Assembly (NCBI RefSeq): GCF_030546695.1 | Contig: NZ_JAUOTP010000003.1 | Coordinates: 372,001-436,000 of the forward strand | Reading direction: 5' to 3' | DNA from: Sphingomonas natans | GTDB lineage: Bacteria; Pseudomonadota; Alphaproteobacteria; Sphingomonadales; Sphingomonadaceae | DNA length: 64,000 nucleotides | Shown here: positions 47,584 to 56,676 of the stretch, in pieces | Layout: each line of letters begins with the position of its first letter | How positions within the stretch are numbered: position 1 is the first letter of the stretch | Program-made: the position numbers and the translations under genes | The notes under the pieces: generated by a model | What the model was told of the DNA's origin: nothing | The model's input: the letters and a program-made list of their open reading frames with translations, nothing else | The model's database searches: none

Positions 47584-48012
47584 TCAGAGCACCTCGTACA
47601 ATTCATAGTCGAGCCGGGCCGCACCGCCCTCGCCAACCGTCAGCGTGGCGCGTCCGATCGCCTGGATGTCGTTGAGCCAGGCGTAACGCGCGTCACCGGT
47701 CTCGAAGGTCGGCGCAACGGTCGCCACCGGGCCGCCCGGGCGCCCGAGATCCAGTTTGCCCGTATAATGGATGTAGATCAATGCGTCGTCATCGGTGCGA
47801 ACCGTCATGCGCACGTCGATATCGCCCACCCGCCCGTTGAGCCGGATCCAGTCGGCGGCGGCAACGCCGGCGAGCGTCGCCTTGATGCGCTCGCCGCTCA
47901 TCGTGACGGAGCGCAATTCTCCGACCGTGCGGGTCCCGGCAGGCGCCTTGCCGACGAGCAGGGGCGGCGCGACTTCGACGATCGCCGTGCAGAGCAGCTT
48001 CAGGTCCAACAT
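47584..48012 (-). CDS. DUF3237 family protein
   Basis: 142 residues, usual length. MLDLKLLCTAIVEVAPPLLVG, the central GRVGDIDVRMTVRTDDDALIYIHYTG, and FETGDARYAWLNDIQAIGRA follow the DUF3237 pattern, a small beta-barrel family with no assigned reaction that recurs in xenobiotic and terpenoid clusters. It lies 40 bases after the SDR gene. Confidence 0.85.
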   Translation of the reverse strand: MLDLKLLCTAIVEVAPPLLVGKAPAGTRTVGELRSVTMSGERIKATLAGVAAADWIRLNGRVGDIDVRMTVRTDDDALIYIHYTGKLDLGRPGGPVATVAPTFETGDARYAWLNDIQAIGRATLTVGEGGAARLDYELYEVL

Positions 48013-48052
48013 GATGCGTCGTCTCCGATAAAAGCGGGAAAAAGGGCAAGCG

Positions 48053-48787
48053 TCAGCGCCAGGAGAAGCCCCCGTCGACGGGCAGCGCGGCGCCGGTGGT
48101 GAAGGCGGAATCCTCGGTCGAGAAGAACAAAGCGGCGCGCACGATGTCCTGCGTGTCGCCCAGGCGCTTCAGCGCCACGCGCTCTTCGGCGGCGGCGCGA
48201 TGCTCCGGATTTTCCGACAGGTAGCGCGTCATCTCCGTCTCGATGACGCCGGGCAGGATCGCGTTCGCCCGGATGTGAGGACCAAGGTCCATGCCCAGGC
48301 ACCGGGTCCACATGAGCACACCGGCCTTGCTAGCCGAATAGCCCGACGTGCCGGCCATCGGCATGACCCCGCTGACGGACGAGATGTTGACGATCGTCGC
48401 CCACTCCGCGGCGCGCAGATGCGGCAAGGCGGCGTGGACGATATTGAAGGGGCCGGTCAGGTTGACCGCGATCATCCGGTCCCAGCTCTCCGGCGTCAGC
48501 TCGTCGGCGGGCTTGATGTCGAGGATGCCGGCGGCATTGACGACTCCGTCGATGCCGCCCAGCGATTGCGCCGCCCGGGCGATGACATCCGCCACCTCAG
48601 CACGGTTCGCGACGTCACAGCCGAACGCGTCTGCGTCGGCCTGTGCCGCCGTCAGCGCGACCCCGTCGGCGTTGCGGTCCAACAAGGCCAGCTTCGCACC
48701 CTCGGCATGGAAGGCCAGCGCGATCGCGCGGCCCATGCCGCTGGCCGCGCCCGTGATCACGATCCTGCGATCGCTCAATCGTCCCAT
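48053..48787 (-). CDS. Short-chain dehydrogenase/reductase
   Basis: 244 residues from the ATG at 48787. TGAASGMG at 12-19, DRN for NAD preference, CDVANR, NAAG, catalytic Ser in ISSVSG and the Tyr-Lys pair in GYSASKAG, and the C-terminal FTTGAALPVDGGFSW. It likely oxidises a secondary alcohol of the pathway substrate. It starts 16 bases after the crotonase gene. Confidence 0.9.
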   Translation of the reverse strand: MGRLSDRRIVITGAASGMGRAIALAFHAEGAKLALLDRNADGVALTAAQADADAFGCDVANRAEVADVIARAAQSLGGIDGVVNAAGILDIKPADELTPESWDRMIAVNLTGPFNIVHAALPHLRAAEWATIVNISSVSGVMPMAGTSGYSASKAGVLMWTRCLGMDLGPHIRANAILPGVIETEMTRYLSENPEHRAAAEERVALKRLGDTQDIVRAALFFSTEDSAFTTGAALPVDGGFSWR

Positions 48788-48803
48788 GATGTCCTCCGCC
48801 TGC

Positions 48804-49598
48804 TTATCGCCCGGTCCAGACCGGTGTACGTTTTTCGAGGAAGGCGCGCGGGCCTTCCTCATAATCCTGCGTCGCGCGAAGGGCGGTGAAGCGCTCGGTC
48901 GCGATGACACGACCGAAGGCTTCCGGCTGGGCGGCCGCCATCTTCGCCCCCTGCAGCGCATATTGGACCGCCAGAGGCGCGTTGGCCGCGACGAGCTCGG
49001 CCAGGTCCAGCGCCGCCGCGCGCGTGCCCCCAGGCGGTGCCACCCGGTTGACCAGGCCGAAATGATAGGCGCGCGCGGCATCGATCGGTTCGCCGGTGGC
49101 GATCATCTCGTGGGCGAGGTTGCGTGGCAGCACCGCCCCGATCCTGTGCAGGCCGCCCGCATTGGCAAGCAGACCCCGCTTGGCCTCTGGCAGCCCGAAC
49201 CGGGCGCTTTCCGACGCGACGATCATGTCGCACGCCAGAGCGAGTTCGAAGCCGCCGCCCAGCGCGAGCCCTTCGACCTCGGCGATCCAAGGGGTCTTGC
49301 GAAGAGCGTAGACGAAGCCGGCAAAGCCGCCGGCGGCGGTCTCGGTCCCCTTCCCCTGCCCGGCGGCGATCGCCTGGAGATCCGCACCTGCGCAGAATAC
49401 GCGGTCGAAACTGGACGTGAGGATCGCGACGCGGATGGCGGGATCCGCCTCGATCCGCCGGACGATGGCCTCCAGCGCCTCGGACAAGGCTGGATTGACG
49501 GCGTTGCGCTTCTCCGGCCGATTGAGCGTCACGAGCGCGATATGGGGCGTCAGCTCCTCGTAGAGGACAACATCTTGTGTCGGTGCAGCGTTGGGCAT
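48804..49598 (-). CDS. Enoyl-CoA hydratase/isomerase (crotonase)
   Basis: 264 residues. Oxyanion FCAGADLQAIAAG, Glu in ALGGGFELALACD and the second Glu in GLPEAKRGLLANAGG; ends EKRTPVWTGR. Hydratase chemistry is likely. It sits in the minus-strand cluster between the transporter and the SDR. Confidence 0.9.
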   Translation of the reverse strand: MPNAAPTQDVVLYEELTPHIALVTLNRPEKRNAVNPALSEALEAIVRRIEADPAIRVAILTSSFDRVFCAGADLQAIAAGQGKGTETAAGGFAGFVYALRKTPWIAEVEGLALGGGFELALACDMIVASESARFGLPEAKRGLLANAGGLHRIGAVLPRNLAHEMIATGEPIDAARAYHFGLVNRVAPPGGTRAAALDLAELVAANAPLAVQYALQGAKMAAAQPEAFGRVIATERFTALRATQDYEEGPRAFLEKRTPVWTGR

Positions 49599-49669
49599 GT
49601 CGAGACCTTGGCGTTACGGGATCCGGGTGGCGAAGTCGGCGGCGGGCGCGCGTCCTCGGGCGGCGATGG

Positions 49670-50905
49670 TCACAAAGCGACCGCAGGCTGCGCGCGCGGC
49701 GACAGCATGACCGCCATCAGGATCGTCGCGACGAGCACCACCGGTCCGACCAGCATCAGGAAGCCGTCATAGGATTTGGTGGCGTCGAACAAGGCGGAGG
49801 CGAGCAAGGGCCCGGCGGCCGCGAAGACCGAGAACAAGGCGAAGATCGTCGCGAAGAGCGAGGCCATCACGGCCCGGTCGAACCGCCGGGAGGCGGTATA
49901 GACCACGACATCGGTCTCCGCGCCGGCCGAGAGGCCGAGGAGGATGACCGCCGCCAGCGACGCCTCCCAGGATCCCGCCCCGAACCGCAGCAGCAGGCTG
50001 ACCACGAACGGCAGGAGGAAGACGACGATGGCGATGGAGCGGGCGGGAAAGCGGTCGAGCAGGACTCCCGTGCAGAGCCGCCCGATGATCGAGCAGAGGC
50101 CGGCAATGCCGGCGAGCCGCGCTGCGGCCCCGAGCGTGAGGCCCCCCGCCTGGAGCAGCGGGACGGCATGCAGGATCATCGCATAGGACATGCTGACATA
50201 GAGGCCACCGGCGAGCGCGATGAAGACGAAGCTGCGCGAGCGCAGCGCGCGCCAATATTGACCGGGCGCCGAAGGAACGATCGGCTCGGCTACGGCAGGG
50301 AGACCGCTGCCGGCCGGGGTCGGCCTGTCCTTGAAGAAGAGGAAGGTCGCGGGCACCATCACGACGCCCCAGATGCACGCCAGCGCGGGAAACGTGGCGC
50401 GCCAGCCGATATGTTCGACGAGGAAGGCGGCCAGGACCGGCCAGATCGCGGTGCCGACGCCAACGCCGGCCAGGGCCACCGACAAGGCCAGTCCGCGCGA
50501 GACATTGAACCGCGGGGTGATCGCCGCCAGCCACGTCGGAGGTCCGATCGCCGTCGTACAGACGGCCTGGACGACGCCCAGCAGCCACCATTGCCACGGC
50601 ACGCCATTGGCGAGCCCCAGGACCGAGAAACCGGGAAGAAAGGCCAGGACGCCGAACAGGGCGACTCGGCGCGGCCCCACCTTGTCGATGACGCGACCGA
50701 CATAGGGCCCCACGACCAGGCCCACGATCATCTGCACCGTGAAGGCCGACGAGAATTGCGCCCGGCTCCAGTGGAATTCGCTGACCATCGCCGACATGAA
50801 GACGCCGCTCGAATAGCCCATGGTCGCAGCACCGGCGATGCCGAACATCCCCAGAAGAGGCAGCGGCCAGCCTGCCGCCCATTCCTGCCGTGCGGATGCT
50901 GTCAT
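49670..50905 (-). CDS. MFS transporter, OFA/monocarboxylate-like
   Basis: 411 residues with about twelve membrane segments. GYSSGVFMSAMVSEFHWSRAQFSSAF and GPYVGRVIDKVGPRRVALFGVLAF in the first half resemble the monocarboxylate or aromatic acid group of the major facilitator family. It probably imports the substrate or an acidic intermediate of the surrounding pathway. 230 bases separate it from the amidohydrolase upstream. Confidence 0.9.
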   Translation of the reverse strand: MTASARQEWAAGWPLPLLGMFGIAGAATMGYSSGVFMSAMVSEFHWSRAQFSSAFTVQMIVGLVVGPYVGRVIDKVGPRRVALFGVLAFLPGFSVLGLANGVPWQWWLLGVVQAVCTTAIGPPTWLAAITPRFNVSRGLALSVALAGVGVGTAIWPVLAAFLVEHIGWRATFPALACIWGVVMVPATFLFFKDRPTPAGSGLPAVAEPIVPSAPGQYWRALRSRSFVFIALAGGLYVSMSYAMILHAVPLLQAGGLTLGAAARLAGIAGLCSIIGRLCTGVLLDRFPARSIAIVVFLLPFVVSLLLRFGAGSWEASLAAVILLGLSAGAETDVVVYTASRRFDRAVMASLFATIFALFSVFAAAGPLLASALFDATKSYDGFLMLVGPVVLVATILMAVMLSPRAQPAVAL

Positions 50906-51134
50906 CCTCGCCTCCCGCCTGTTCTATCCGCTTGGTCTGCCTGGCGGTCGCAAGCATCGATTGCCTAGAAGAGCGGCCGAAGCGCCGCCAGCGCTCGGCT
51001 GCAACACCGCGGGCGCGATGCTTCGCGGGGCGGACCGGACCGTGCCCGGATGCTGACAAGGCCAGGTCGCCTGAACGACCGCAGCGGGCTGCGGGTGTGG
51101 GAGGGCGGCTTCGTCCCCCCACACCCGCATGGGC

Positions 51135-52454
51135 TCAGGCGGCCTCGGCGTGCTTCATGAACATCTGGACGATGTCGCCGGACGTGACCGGACGCTGGGC
51201 TTCGCCAGCGGCCAGCGGGGCCGCGCCGCCGCTCGACTTGACCGAAACGTCGACGCCCTGTTCGGCCGCCTTCGCCCGAAGTGCCGCGACGGTCAGGTCT
51301 TCCTTCTTGTGATGCGCGAAGGGATCGAAGGTGAAGTCGCGCATGGCATTTTCATGCGTGATCTTCTGGATCTGCCGCTCGGGAAGATGCTTGATCGTTT
51401 CCCAGAGAAACTCCGGAGCATTCGGCCACAAAGTATCCGAATGCGGATAGTCGCATTCGTAACAGATATTGTCCTCGCCGATCTCGTCGATATTCTTGAG
51501 GCCGAACGCATCGTCGATGAAGCAGCTCGTGAAATGTTGACGGAAAACTTCGCTCGGCTTCTTGCCGGCGAAGATCGAGTCCGAATGCGTCCACGCCTTG
51601 TGCTGCTTGTGGCTGAAGTCCGCGCGCTCCATCAAATACGGGATCCAGCCGATGCCGCTCTCGGACAAAGCGATGCGCAGGCTCGGATAGCGCCCCAGGG
51701 CCGCCAGGTTGAGCCAGTCGGCCGCGCCCACCGACACGGCGAGCGGCATGGTCGTGATCCAGGCCTCGATCGGCGTTTCCATCGATGCGTGCGGCGAGGC
51801 GTTGCCGCCGCCGATATGCAGGCAGAGCGTCGTGCCGATCTCGGCCGCGGTCCGGTAGAGCGGCTCCCAATAGGTATTGTGGATGCTGGGCAGCTTGCGG
51901 ACGGTCGGATTCTCGTTGATCGACACCGCGTGGCAACCCTTGTCGGCCAGGCGCCTGAGCTCGGCCACGGTCGCATCCATGTCCCAAACCGGAAGCAAGC
52001 CGCAGGGGATGAACCGCCCTGGATAGGCGCCGCACCATTCGTCGACATGCCAGTCATTGTAGCCGCGCAGGTGCGTGAGGGCCTGCGCCTTATCCTCGGC
52101 CGCAATAAAAAGGCCGCCATCGATGCTGGGATAGCTGGCGAAGTTGAGCGAGGCGGCCATGCCGTTGATGTTCATGTCCTTGACGCGCTCGTGCACGTCA
52201 TAGCAGCCGGCGCGTAGCTGCTCGAAGGAGGTCGGCTCCATCCCATATTCCTCGGGCGGGCGACCGACGACGGCGTTGAGGCCGACCGACGGGATCTTCT
52301 TGCCCTGATATTCCCACAGGTTGGTGCCGTCGGCGAGGGTGAGCAATTTGGGCGCCGTCGCCAGGGCTTCTCCCGAGAGATGCTGGTCATACATGGTGCC
52401 GGGTTCGGTGATGTGATCGTCTACGCTGATCAGCACCATATCTTCCATCTTCAT
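51135..52454 (-). CDS. Amidohydrolase-2 family metal-dependent hydrolase/decarboxylase
   Basis: 439 residues with a strong ribosome site (AGGAGGT). TIM-barrel enzyme: SVDDHITEPGTMYDQHL at the start (a DxHxxE variant of the usual DxHxH), NFASYPSIDG, YPGRFIPCGLLPVWD, the His in TTLCLHIGGG, and the metal Asp segment ECDYPHSDTLWPNA. Members cleave C-C or C-N bonds or decarboxylate. A 60-residue C-terminal extension after the barrel is not recognised. Likely a ring- or chain-cleaving step in this cluster. Confidence 0.88.
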   Translation of the reverse strand: MKMEDMVLISVDDHITEPGTMYDQHLSGEALATAPKLLTLADGTNLWEYQGKKIPSVGLNAVVGRPPEEYGMEPTSFEQLRAGCYDVHERVKDMNINGMAASLNFASYPSIDGGLFIAAEDKAQALTHLRGYNDWHVDEWCGAYPGRFIPCGLLPVWDMDATVAELRRLADKGCHAVSINENPTVRKLPSIHNTYWEPLYRTAAEIGTTLCLHIGGGNASPHASMETPIEAWITTMPLAVSVGAADWLNLAALGRYPSLRIALSESGIGWIPYLMERADFSHKQHKAWTHSDSIFAGKKPSEVFRQHFTSCFIDDAFGLKNIDEIGEDNICYECDYPHSDTLWPNAPEFLWETIKHLPERQIQKITHENAMRDFTFDPFAHHKKEDLTVAALRAKAAEQGVDVSVKSSGGAAPLAAGEAQRPVTSGDIVQMFMKHAEAA

Positions 52455-52470
52455 ACAGACCTCCTGTTAT

Positions 52471-53208
52471 TCAAATCGCGTCGGATCGGTTGAAACGGGC
52501 AGCCCGATCGGCCATGGGCTCCAGGCCGGGCGCGCTGAAATCGATGTCGGCGCCCGGGCGACGGAAGGACCGGCCTGCGGTCTCCGGCTGGAAGGTGAAA
52601 CAGGCGCCGCTGGCGAAAGCGGTCGCGGGCAGACCGGCCGGAATGTCCATGCCGCGGCCCTGCGCGATGATGGTTGCCCAGCGCAGGATGCGCCAGGCTT
52701 CCGCCCCGGCCTTGTCGAGCCCCGCGATCCAGGGTCCGAGCGCGTGGAGGCGGGTGCCTGCCAGATCCGCCGGAAACCGAAAGAGATCGCCCTCGAGATG
52801 CCATTCGAGCAGGGGCACGCCGTTGCGGGCGAGCCGCGCACAGCGGACGGTGTCGACCGCGTCGGTGACGACGATATCGTAGGCGGTCGCCGCCTCGTCA
52901 TGCGCGTGGGCGGCGGCGAACAGGCTCAGATCGTAGAGATGGGTGCAGTTGAGCGTCTTGTCGCCGCGCGCCACGAAGTCGGCGAGCGTTGTCCCGACGA
53001 AGGTCTGCTCGAGCGTGTCCATGGCGCCGGGACAGCTTGTCCAGGGACCGCGCTTCATGTCGCTTTCGACCCGCGTCACGACGCCGTCGTGATGATCGAG
53101 CGCGACGACCATGCGATGATAATCGTCTTCCAGCTCGGCGACGACGCGCCCCGGTGCGGGTTCGATGAGAATGCGCCGGCGATAGCCGGTCTCGGCCATG
53201 CGCATCAC
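52471..53208 (-). CDS. DUF2889 family protein
   Basis: 245 residues; start is the GTG at 53208 or the ATG directly after it. GYRRRILIEPAPGRVVAELEDDYHRM and HHDGVVTRVESDMKRGPWTSCPGA are the family hallmarks, as is the CTHLYDLSLFAAAHA segment. No function is known for DUF2889; it usually appears in clusters for hydrophobic or aromatic compounds. The start overlaps the stop of the thiolase-fold gene, so they are coupled. Confidence 0.88.
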   Translation of the reverse strand: MMRMAETGYRRRILIEPAPGRVVAELEDDYHRMVVALDHHDGVVTRVESDMKRGPWTSCPGAMDTLEQTFVGTTLADFVARGDKTLNCTHLYDLSLFAAAHAHDEAATAYDIVVTDAVDTVRCARLARNGVPLLEWHLEGDLFRFPADLAGTRLHALGPWIAGLDKAGAEAWRILRWATIIAQGRGMDIPAGLPATAFASGACFTFQPETAGRSFRRPGADIDFSAPGLEPMADRAARFNRSDAI

Positions 53209-54368
53209 ATGTCCCTCGCGAACAGCAGAGCGGTCGCGAGCGGTCCGCCGCCCGATGTCGCGATCGCGACCTTCGGATCGCCCGCAATCTGGCGGTCTCC
53301 GCCCAGGCCGCGCAATTGCACGATCGCCTCGTGGGCGAAGCCGAAGCCGTGTAGGCGCCCTGCCCCCAGCTGTCCGCCGAACGTGTTCATCGGCAGCTCG
53401 CCGTCGAGCGCGATCCGCGCGCCGCCCTCGATGAAAGCGCCGCCCTCTCCCGGCGCGCAGAAGCCGAGGGATTCGAACCAGGTCAGCGCGAGGAAGCTGA
53501 ACCCGTCATAGAATTGGACGGTGTCGACATCCTTCGGCTGATAATCGGTGTTCTTCCACAGCTCGCGGCCCGTGGCATAGGACGCCATCACGTCGGGCTG
53601 GTCCCAGCTGTAGCGCTCGGCGGCATGCGCGCTCGCGGCGATGCGGACCGGCCGGCATTTGACGTCGCCCAGCGCATCGCCGGCCGAGACGATGAGGACC
53701 GTGGAGGCGTCGGTGAAGCGGTCGCAATCATACAGGCACAGCGGATCCGAGATCATCCGCGCCTCCAGATATTGATCCATCGACAGCGGCTCGCGGACGA
53801 GCGCCCGGGGATTAAGCAAAGCGTGCTTGCGATCGGTCAGCGCGATCTGGGCGAGCTGTTCACGCGTCAGGCCATATTTCTTGACATGCTTCATCGCATA
53901 TTGGGCGATCCAGTTCGACGCGGACAGCGCGTTGAACGGCATGACCCACTGCGGAAAGCCATCGATGCGGCCGTTGCCGCGCGGCTGCGGATAGTCTTGC
54001 GGACGGGACAGAGCGGCGGCCTCGTAGACCGTCCGGAAACAGATGACGTGGCGGGCGAGGTCGGCCTTCACCGCCGCGACCGCGGCTACGATCGCACCAA
54101 GCTGCGAGCTGATCTCGCCCCCGCCCGAATACCACCGGATCGGCAGGCGCAGCGCGTCCATGACATCCTCGGTGCCGACCGGCGAGTAGCCGGGCGGCGC
54201 GGCGGTCTTGCCCGGATAGGTCGACAGCCCGTCGATATCCGAAAGCGTCAGCCCGGATTCGTCCAGGGCCTCGCGGATCGCGTCGATGGTCAGCAGCAGC
54301 GGATGCCGCTCGAGGCGGACACCGATCTGCGATTGGCCGATGCCGGTGACGAAGGCTTCGGTCGCCAC
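53205..54368 (-). CDS. Thiolase-fold protein of the Ltp2/retro-aldolase type
   Basis: 387 residues from a GTG. Thiolase-like fold (FVTGIGQSQIGVR at the start), but the Cys of NxxCxSG is absent: the equivalent loop is WYSGGGEISS (about 79-88), and the GHPxGATG motif is AGRLHGFG. Such proteins do not thiolyse; Ltp2 of cholesterol degradation cleaves a beta-hydroxyacyl-CoA by retro-aldol reaction. YDGFS keeps a Tyr where Ltp2 has its catalytic one. The DUF35 gene lies immediately upstream, the usual partner arrangement. Confidence 0.85.
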   Translation of the reverse strand: MATEAFVTGIGQSQIGVRLERHPLLLTIDAIREALDESGLTLSDIDGLSTYPGKTAAPPGYSPVGTEDVMDALRLPIRWYSGGGEISSQLGAIVAAVAAVKADLARHVICFRTVYEAAALSRPQDYPQPRGNGRIDGFPQWVMPFNALSASNWIAQYAMKHVKKYGLTREQLAQIALTDRKHALLNPRALVREPLSMDQYLEARMISDPLCLYDCDRFTDASTVLIVSAGDALGDVKCRPVRIAASAHAAERYSWDQPDVMASYATGRELWKNTDYQPKDVDTVQFYDGFSFLALTWFESLGFCAPGEGGAFIEGGARIALDGELPMNTFGGQLGAGRLHGFGFAHEAIVQLRGLGGDRQIAGDPKVAIATSGGGPLATALLFARDM

Positions 54369-54773
54369 TCAACCGACCTTTTCGAACAAGGGCAGGAAGA
54401 CGTCGTCCTGCTGTTCGAACACGACCCGGACCCGGTCGCCGATCTCGACCGCGTCGACGGGCGAACCGACGATGTTGGTCGACAGGATGACGCCGGGCGC
54501 GCCGTCGATCGCGATGCGCGCGAACACGAACGGCACCTCCATCGCCGGGTGCCATTTCTGGCGATTGATCGTGTAGCTGTCGATCACGCCCGTTCCGGCC
54601 ACGACGCGCGGTGCCACCGCTTCCGACAGACAGGTCGGACAGATCGGCCGGGGCGGATGAATGAACGTGTCACAGGCTTCGCACTGGAGAAGGCGCAGCT
54701 GCCCGTCGGCCCCGCCGGTCCAGAAGAACCGGTTGTCGGGACCGAGCTGCGGCAGCAGGCGGGAACCGCTCAC
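54369..54773 (-). CDS. DUF35/OB-fold zinc-ribbon partner of thiolase-fold protein (ChsH2-like)
   Basis: 134 residues from a GTG. Zinc ribbon with C31, C34, C45 and C48 (LLQCEACDTF, PICPTCLSEA), followed by an OB fold (GVIDSYTINRQKWHP, DRVRVVFEQQDDVFLPLFEKV). In Ltp2-ChsH2 the DUF35 domain is essential for aldolase activity. There is no spacing to the next gene (TGA followed by GTG), which supports a complex. Confidence 0.9.
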   Translation of the reverse strand: MSGSRLLPQLGPDNRFFWTGGADGQLRLLQCEACDTFIHPPRPICPTCLSEAVAPRVVAGTGVIDSYTINRQKWHPAMEVPFVFARIAIDGAPGVILSTNIVGSPVDAVEIGDRVRVVFEQQDDVFLPLFEKVG

Positions 54774-54777
54774 GGTG

Positions 54778-56028
54778 TCAGTCCCAGCGCAGCGGCAGCG
54801 AGTCGATGGCGATGATGTTGCCTCCGTGGAATTTCATCGGCTTGGTGCCGTCGATGCGGAAGGTCGGCAGGCGCGCCAGCATCTGCTCGTAGATGACCTG
54901 CAGCTCGATGCGCGCCAGGTGCGAGCCGAGGCAGCGGTGCGGGCCGACGCCGAAGGCGATATGCACATTGTTCTCGCGTTCGAGGCTGAAACGCTCCGGT
55001 TCGGCGAATTCGCGCGGATCGAGGTCGGCGGCCGGCAGGAAGAGCATCAGCCTGTCGCCGGTCTTCATCTGCCATCCCGCAAATTCGGCATCCTTGGCGA
55101 TCCGGCGGGTCGGCACGGTGAAAGTATAGCGCCGGAGCAATTCCTCCGCGGCTTCGGTGATGCGCTTGGGATTGGCGCGCAGCTCGTTCTGGAAGTCCGG
55201 GTTCATCGCCAGATGGCGGATGCCGTAGCCCATGCCGTTGATCACGGTGTCCAGGCCGGCGATGAACAGGAGGACACCGAAGTCCTCCATCGTCTCATAC
55301 GTCATCGGCTTGCCGTCGATCTCGGTGCTCCACAACAGCGAGATCAGATCGCTCTTGGGCGCGTCGCGGCGTGCCTCGAGCTCGGGGCGCATCGCCTCGG
55401 CGACCTTGCGCATCCGGAACAGCGGGTCGAGCGGCGTCTCCATCGGCGCCAGGAATTCGTGCACGAGCTCACGAAACTCGCCCATCCGCTCGATCGGGAG
55501 GCCCATCAGCTTGAGGAACACCTGCACCGGCAGCGGCTCGGCAATCGCCGGGATGAAATCGCAATGCCCCTGCGCGATCACCGCATCGATCAGCTCGTTG
55601 GCAAGCGCACGGACCTCCTCCTTCCGCGCCATCATCGCCTTGGGCGAGAAGGCCGTGTTCAGCGGCGCTCGGAAGCGAGTATGATCCGGCGGATCCATGT
55701 TGATGGGCGTCGGCAGCGGCAGATGGGTGGCCCCGGGCATGGCGGCCAGGATGTGCGGCTTCATCGCCGCCATCTCGTCGCGCGTCATGACCTCGCTGGA
55801 GAAGGTCTCGGTGTCGCGCGAGGCGGCATAATTCTCCTTGTGGCCGATCACCGTCCAATGGCCGCCGTTGCGCGGCGTCCAGAACACCGGCGGCGCTTCA
55901 CGGACCAGCTCGCGGATCCGCTCATGCGGATCGGCCAGCAAGGCGGGATCGAGAAACATGTCGAAGTCGTAGATCGCAGCGGGCGGGACATGCTCGGGGG
56001 TCGGCACGGCCGGGCTCAGGGCAGTCAT
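54778..56028 (-). CDS. Cytochrome P450 (class I, CYP101-like layout)
   Basis: 416 residues. I-helix LLFIAGLDTVING with AGxDT (257-261), ExxR in AEELLRR (296-299), and heme loop FGVGPHRCLG with Cys366. Soluble bacterial type, so it needs a ferredoxin; the ferredoxin gene lies divergently 263 bases away. First gene of the minus-strand run. The expected role is hydroxylation of a hydrophobic substrate. Confidence 0.96.
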   Translation of the reverse strand: MTALSPAVPTPEHVPPAAIYDFDMFLDPALLADPHERIRELVREAPPVFWTPRNGGHWTVIGHKENYAASRDTETFSSEVMTRDEMAAMKPHILAAMPGATHLPLPTPINMDPPDHTRFRAPLNTAFSPKAMMARKEEVRALANELIDAVIAQGHCDFIPAIAEPLPVQVFLKLMGLPIERMGEFRELVHEFLAPMETPLDPLFRMRKVAEAMRPELEARRDAPKSDLISLLWSTEIDGKPMTYETMEDFGVLLFIAGLDTVINGMGYGIRHLAMNPDFQNELRANPKRITEAAEELLRRYTFTVPTRRIAKDAEFAGWQMKTGDRLMLFLPAADLDPREFAEPERFSLERENNVHIAFGVGPHRCLGSHLARIELQVIYEQMLARLPTFRIDGTKPMKFHGGNIIAIDSLPLRWD

Positions 56029-56291
56029 GAATCAGGATCCTCCTCACCAGCGCATGTGCCGCGCAAACGGATTGCCGGTGGTGCATTGCTGACAGGGCGA
56101 GAGTGTCGGCACAAAGCCGGGCGCATTCAAGCCGAGCGCCCTACAATACCGCCCCTGCGATTTGGCTCGTCGATGCCCGACTGCAAGCGCCGCCCAAGCC
56201 TTGATCACCGGCGGCGGCTGCGCTCTACCGCGCGATACGGGCAGGACCGGCCAGGCGTGCAGTCGCTTGCGCGCAGGAGAAGGATCAATCC

Positions 56292-56513
56292 ATGAAGATC
56301 AGGATCGAAAAGGCACAGTGCGTGGGCAATGCCCGCTGCCACGCCGTCGCCGATCATCTCTATCCGCTCGATGCCGAAGGCTATGTCGCCACCGAAGGGT
56401 TCGAGGTCGTCGAAGGCGAGGAAAAGCTGGCACGCAACGGCGCGCGGGCCTGTCCCGAGCGCATCATCGTCGTCCTCGACGAGGACGGCACCCAGAGCTG
56501 GCCGCCCCGATAA
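56292..56513 (+). CDS. 3Fe-4S ferredoxin for P450
   Basis: 73 residues with ribosome site AGGAGAAGGA. Cysteines C10 and C16 (CVGNARC) and the C-terminal ACPERII fit the C-x5-C-xn-CP pattern of 3Fe-4S P450 ferredoxins. It passes single electrons to the two P450s flanking it. No reductase is encoded next to it. Confidence 0.9.
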   Translation: MKIRIEKAQCVGNARCHAVADHLYPLDAEGYVATEGFEVVEGEEKLARNGARACPERIIVVLDEDGTQSWPPR

Positions 56514-56676
56514 GCGACGGCGGGCAGCGCCGGAGGGCGGCACCGGATGTCGGCGAGGATCGGCGAAGGTGCGACCGGCTGCCAGCGCCGACGTGCGCGA
56601 GGCTTCACGCCGTGATCGTCGGACGGGCCCCGCAGCTGCGCCTTCGGTGCGAAGGACGATCGAGAAAGGACCGACG

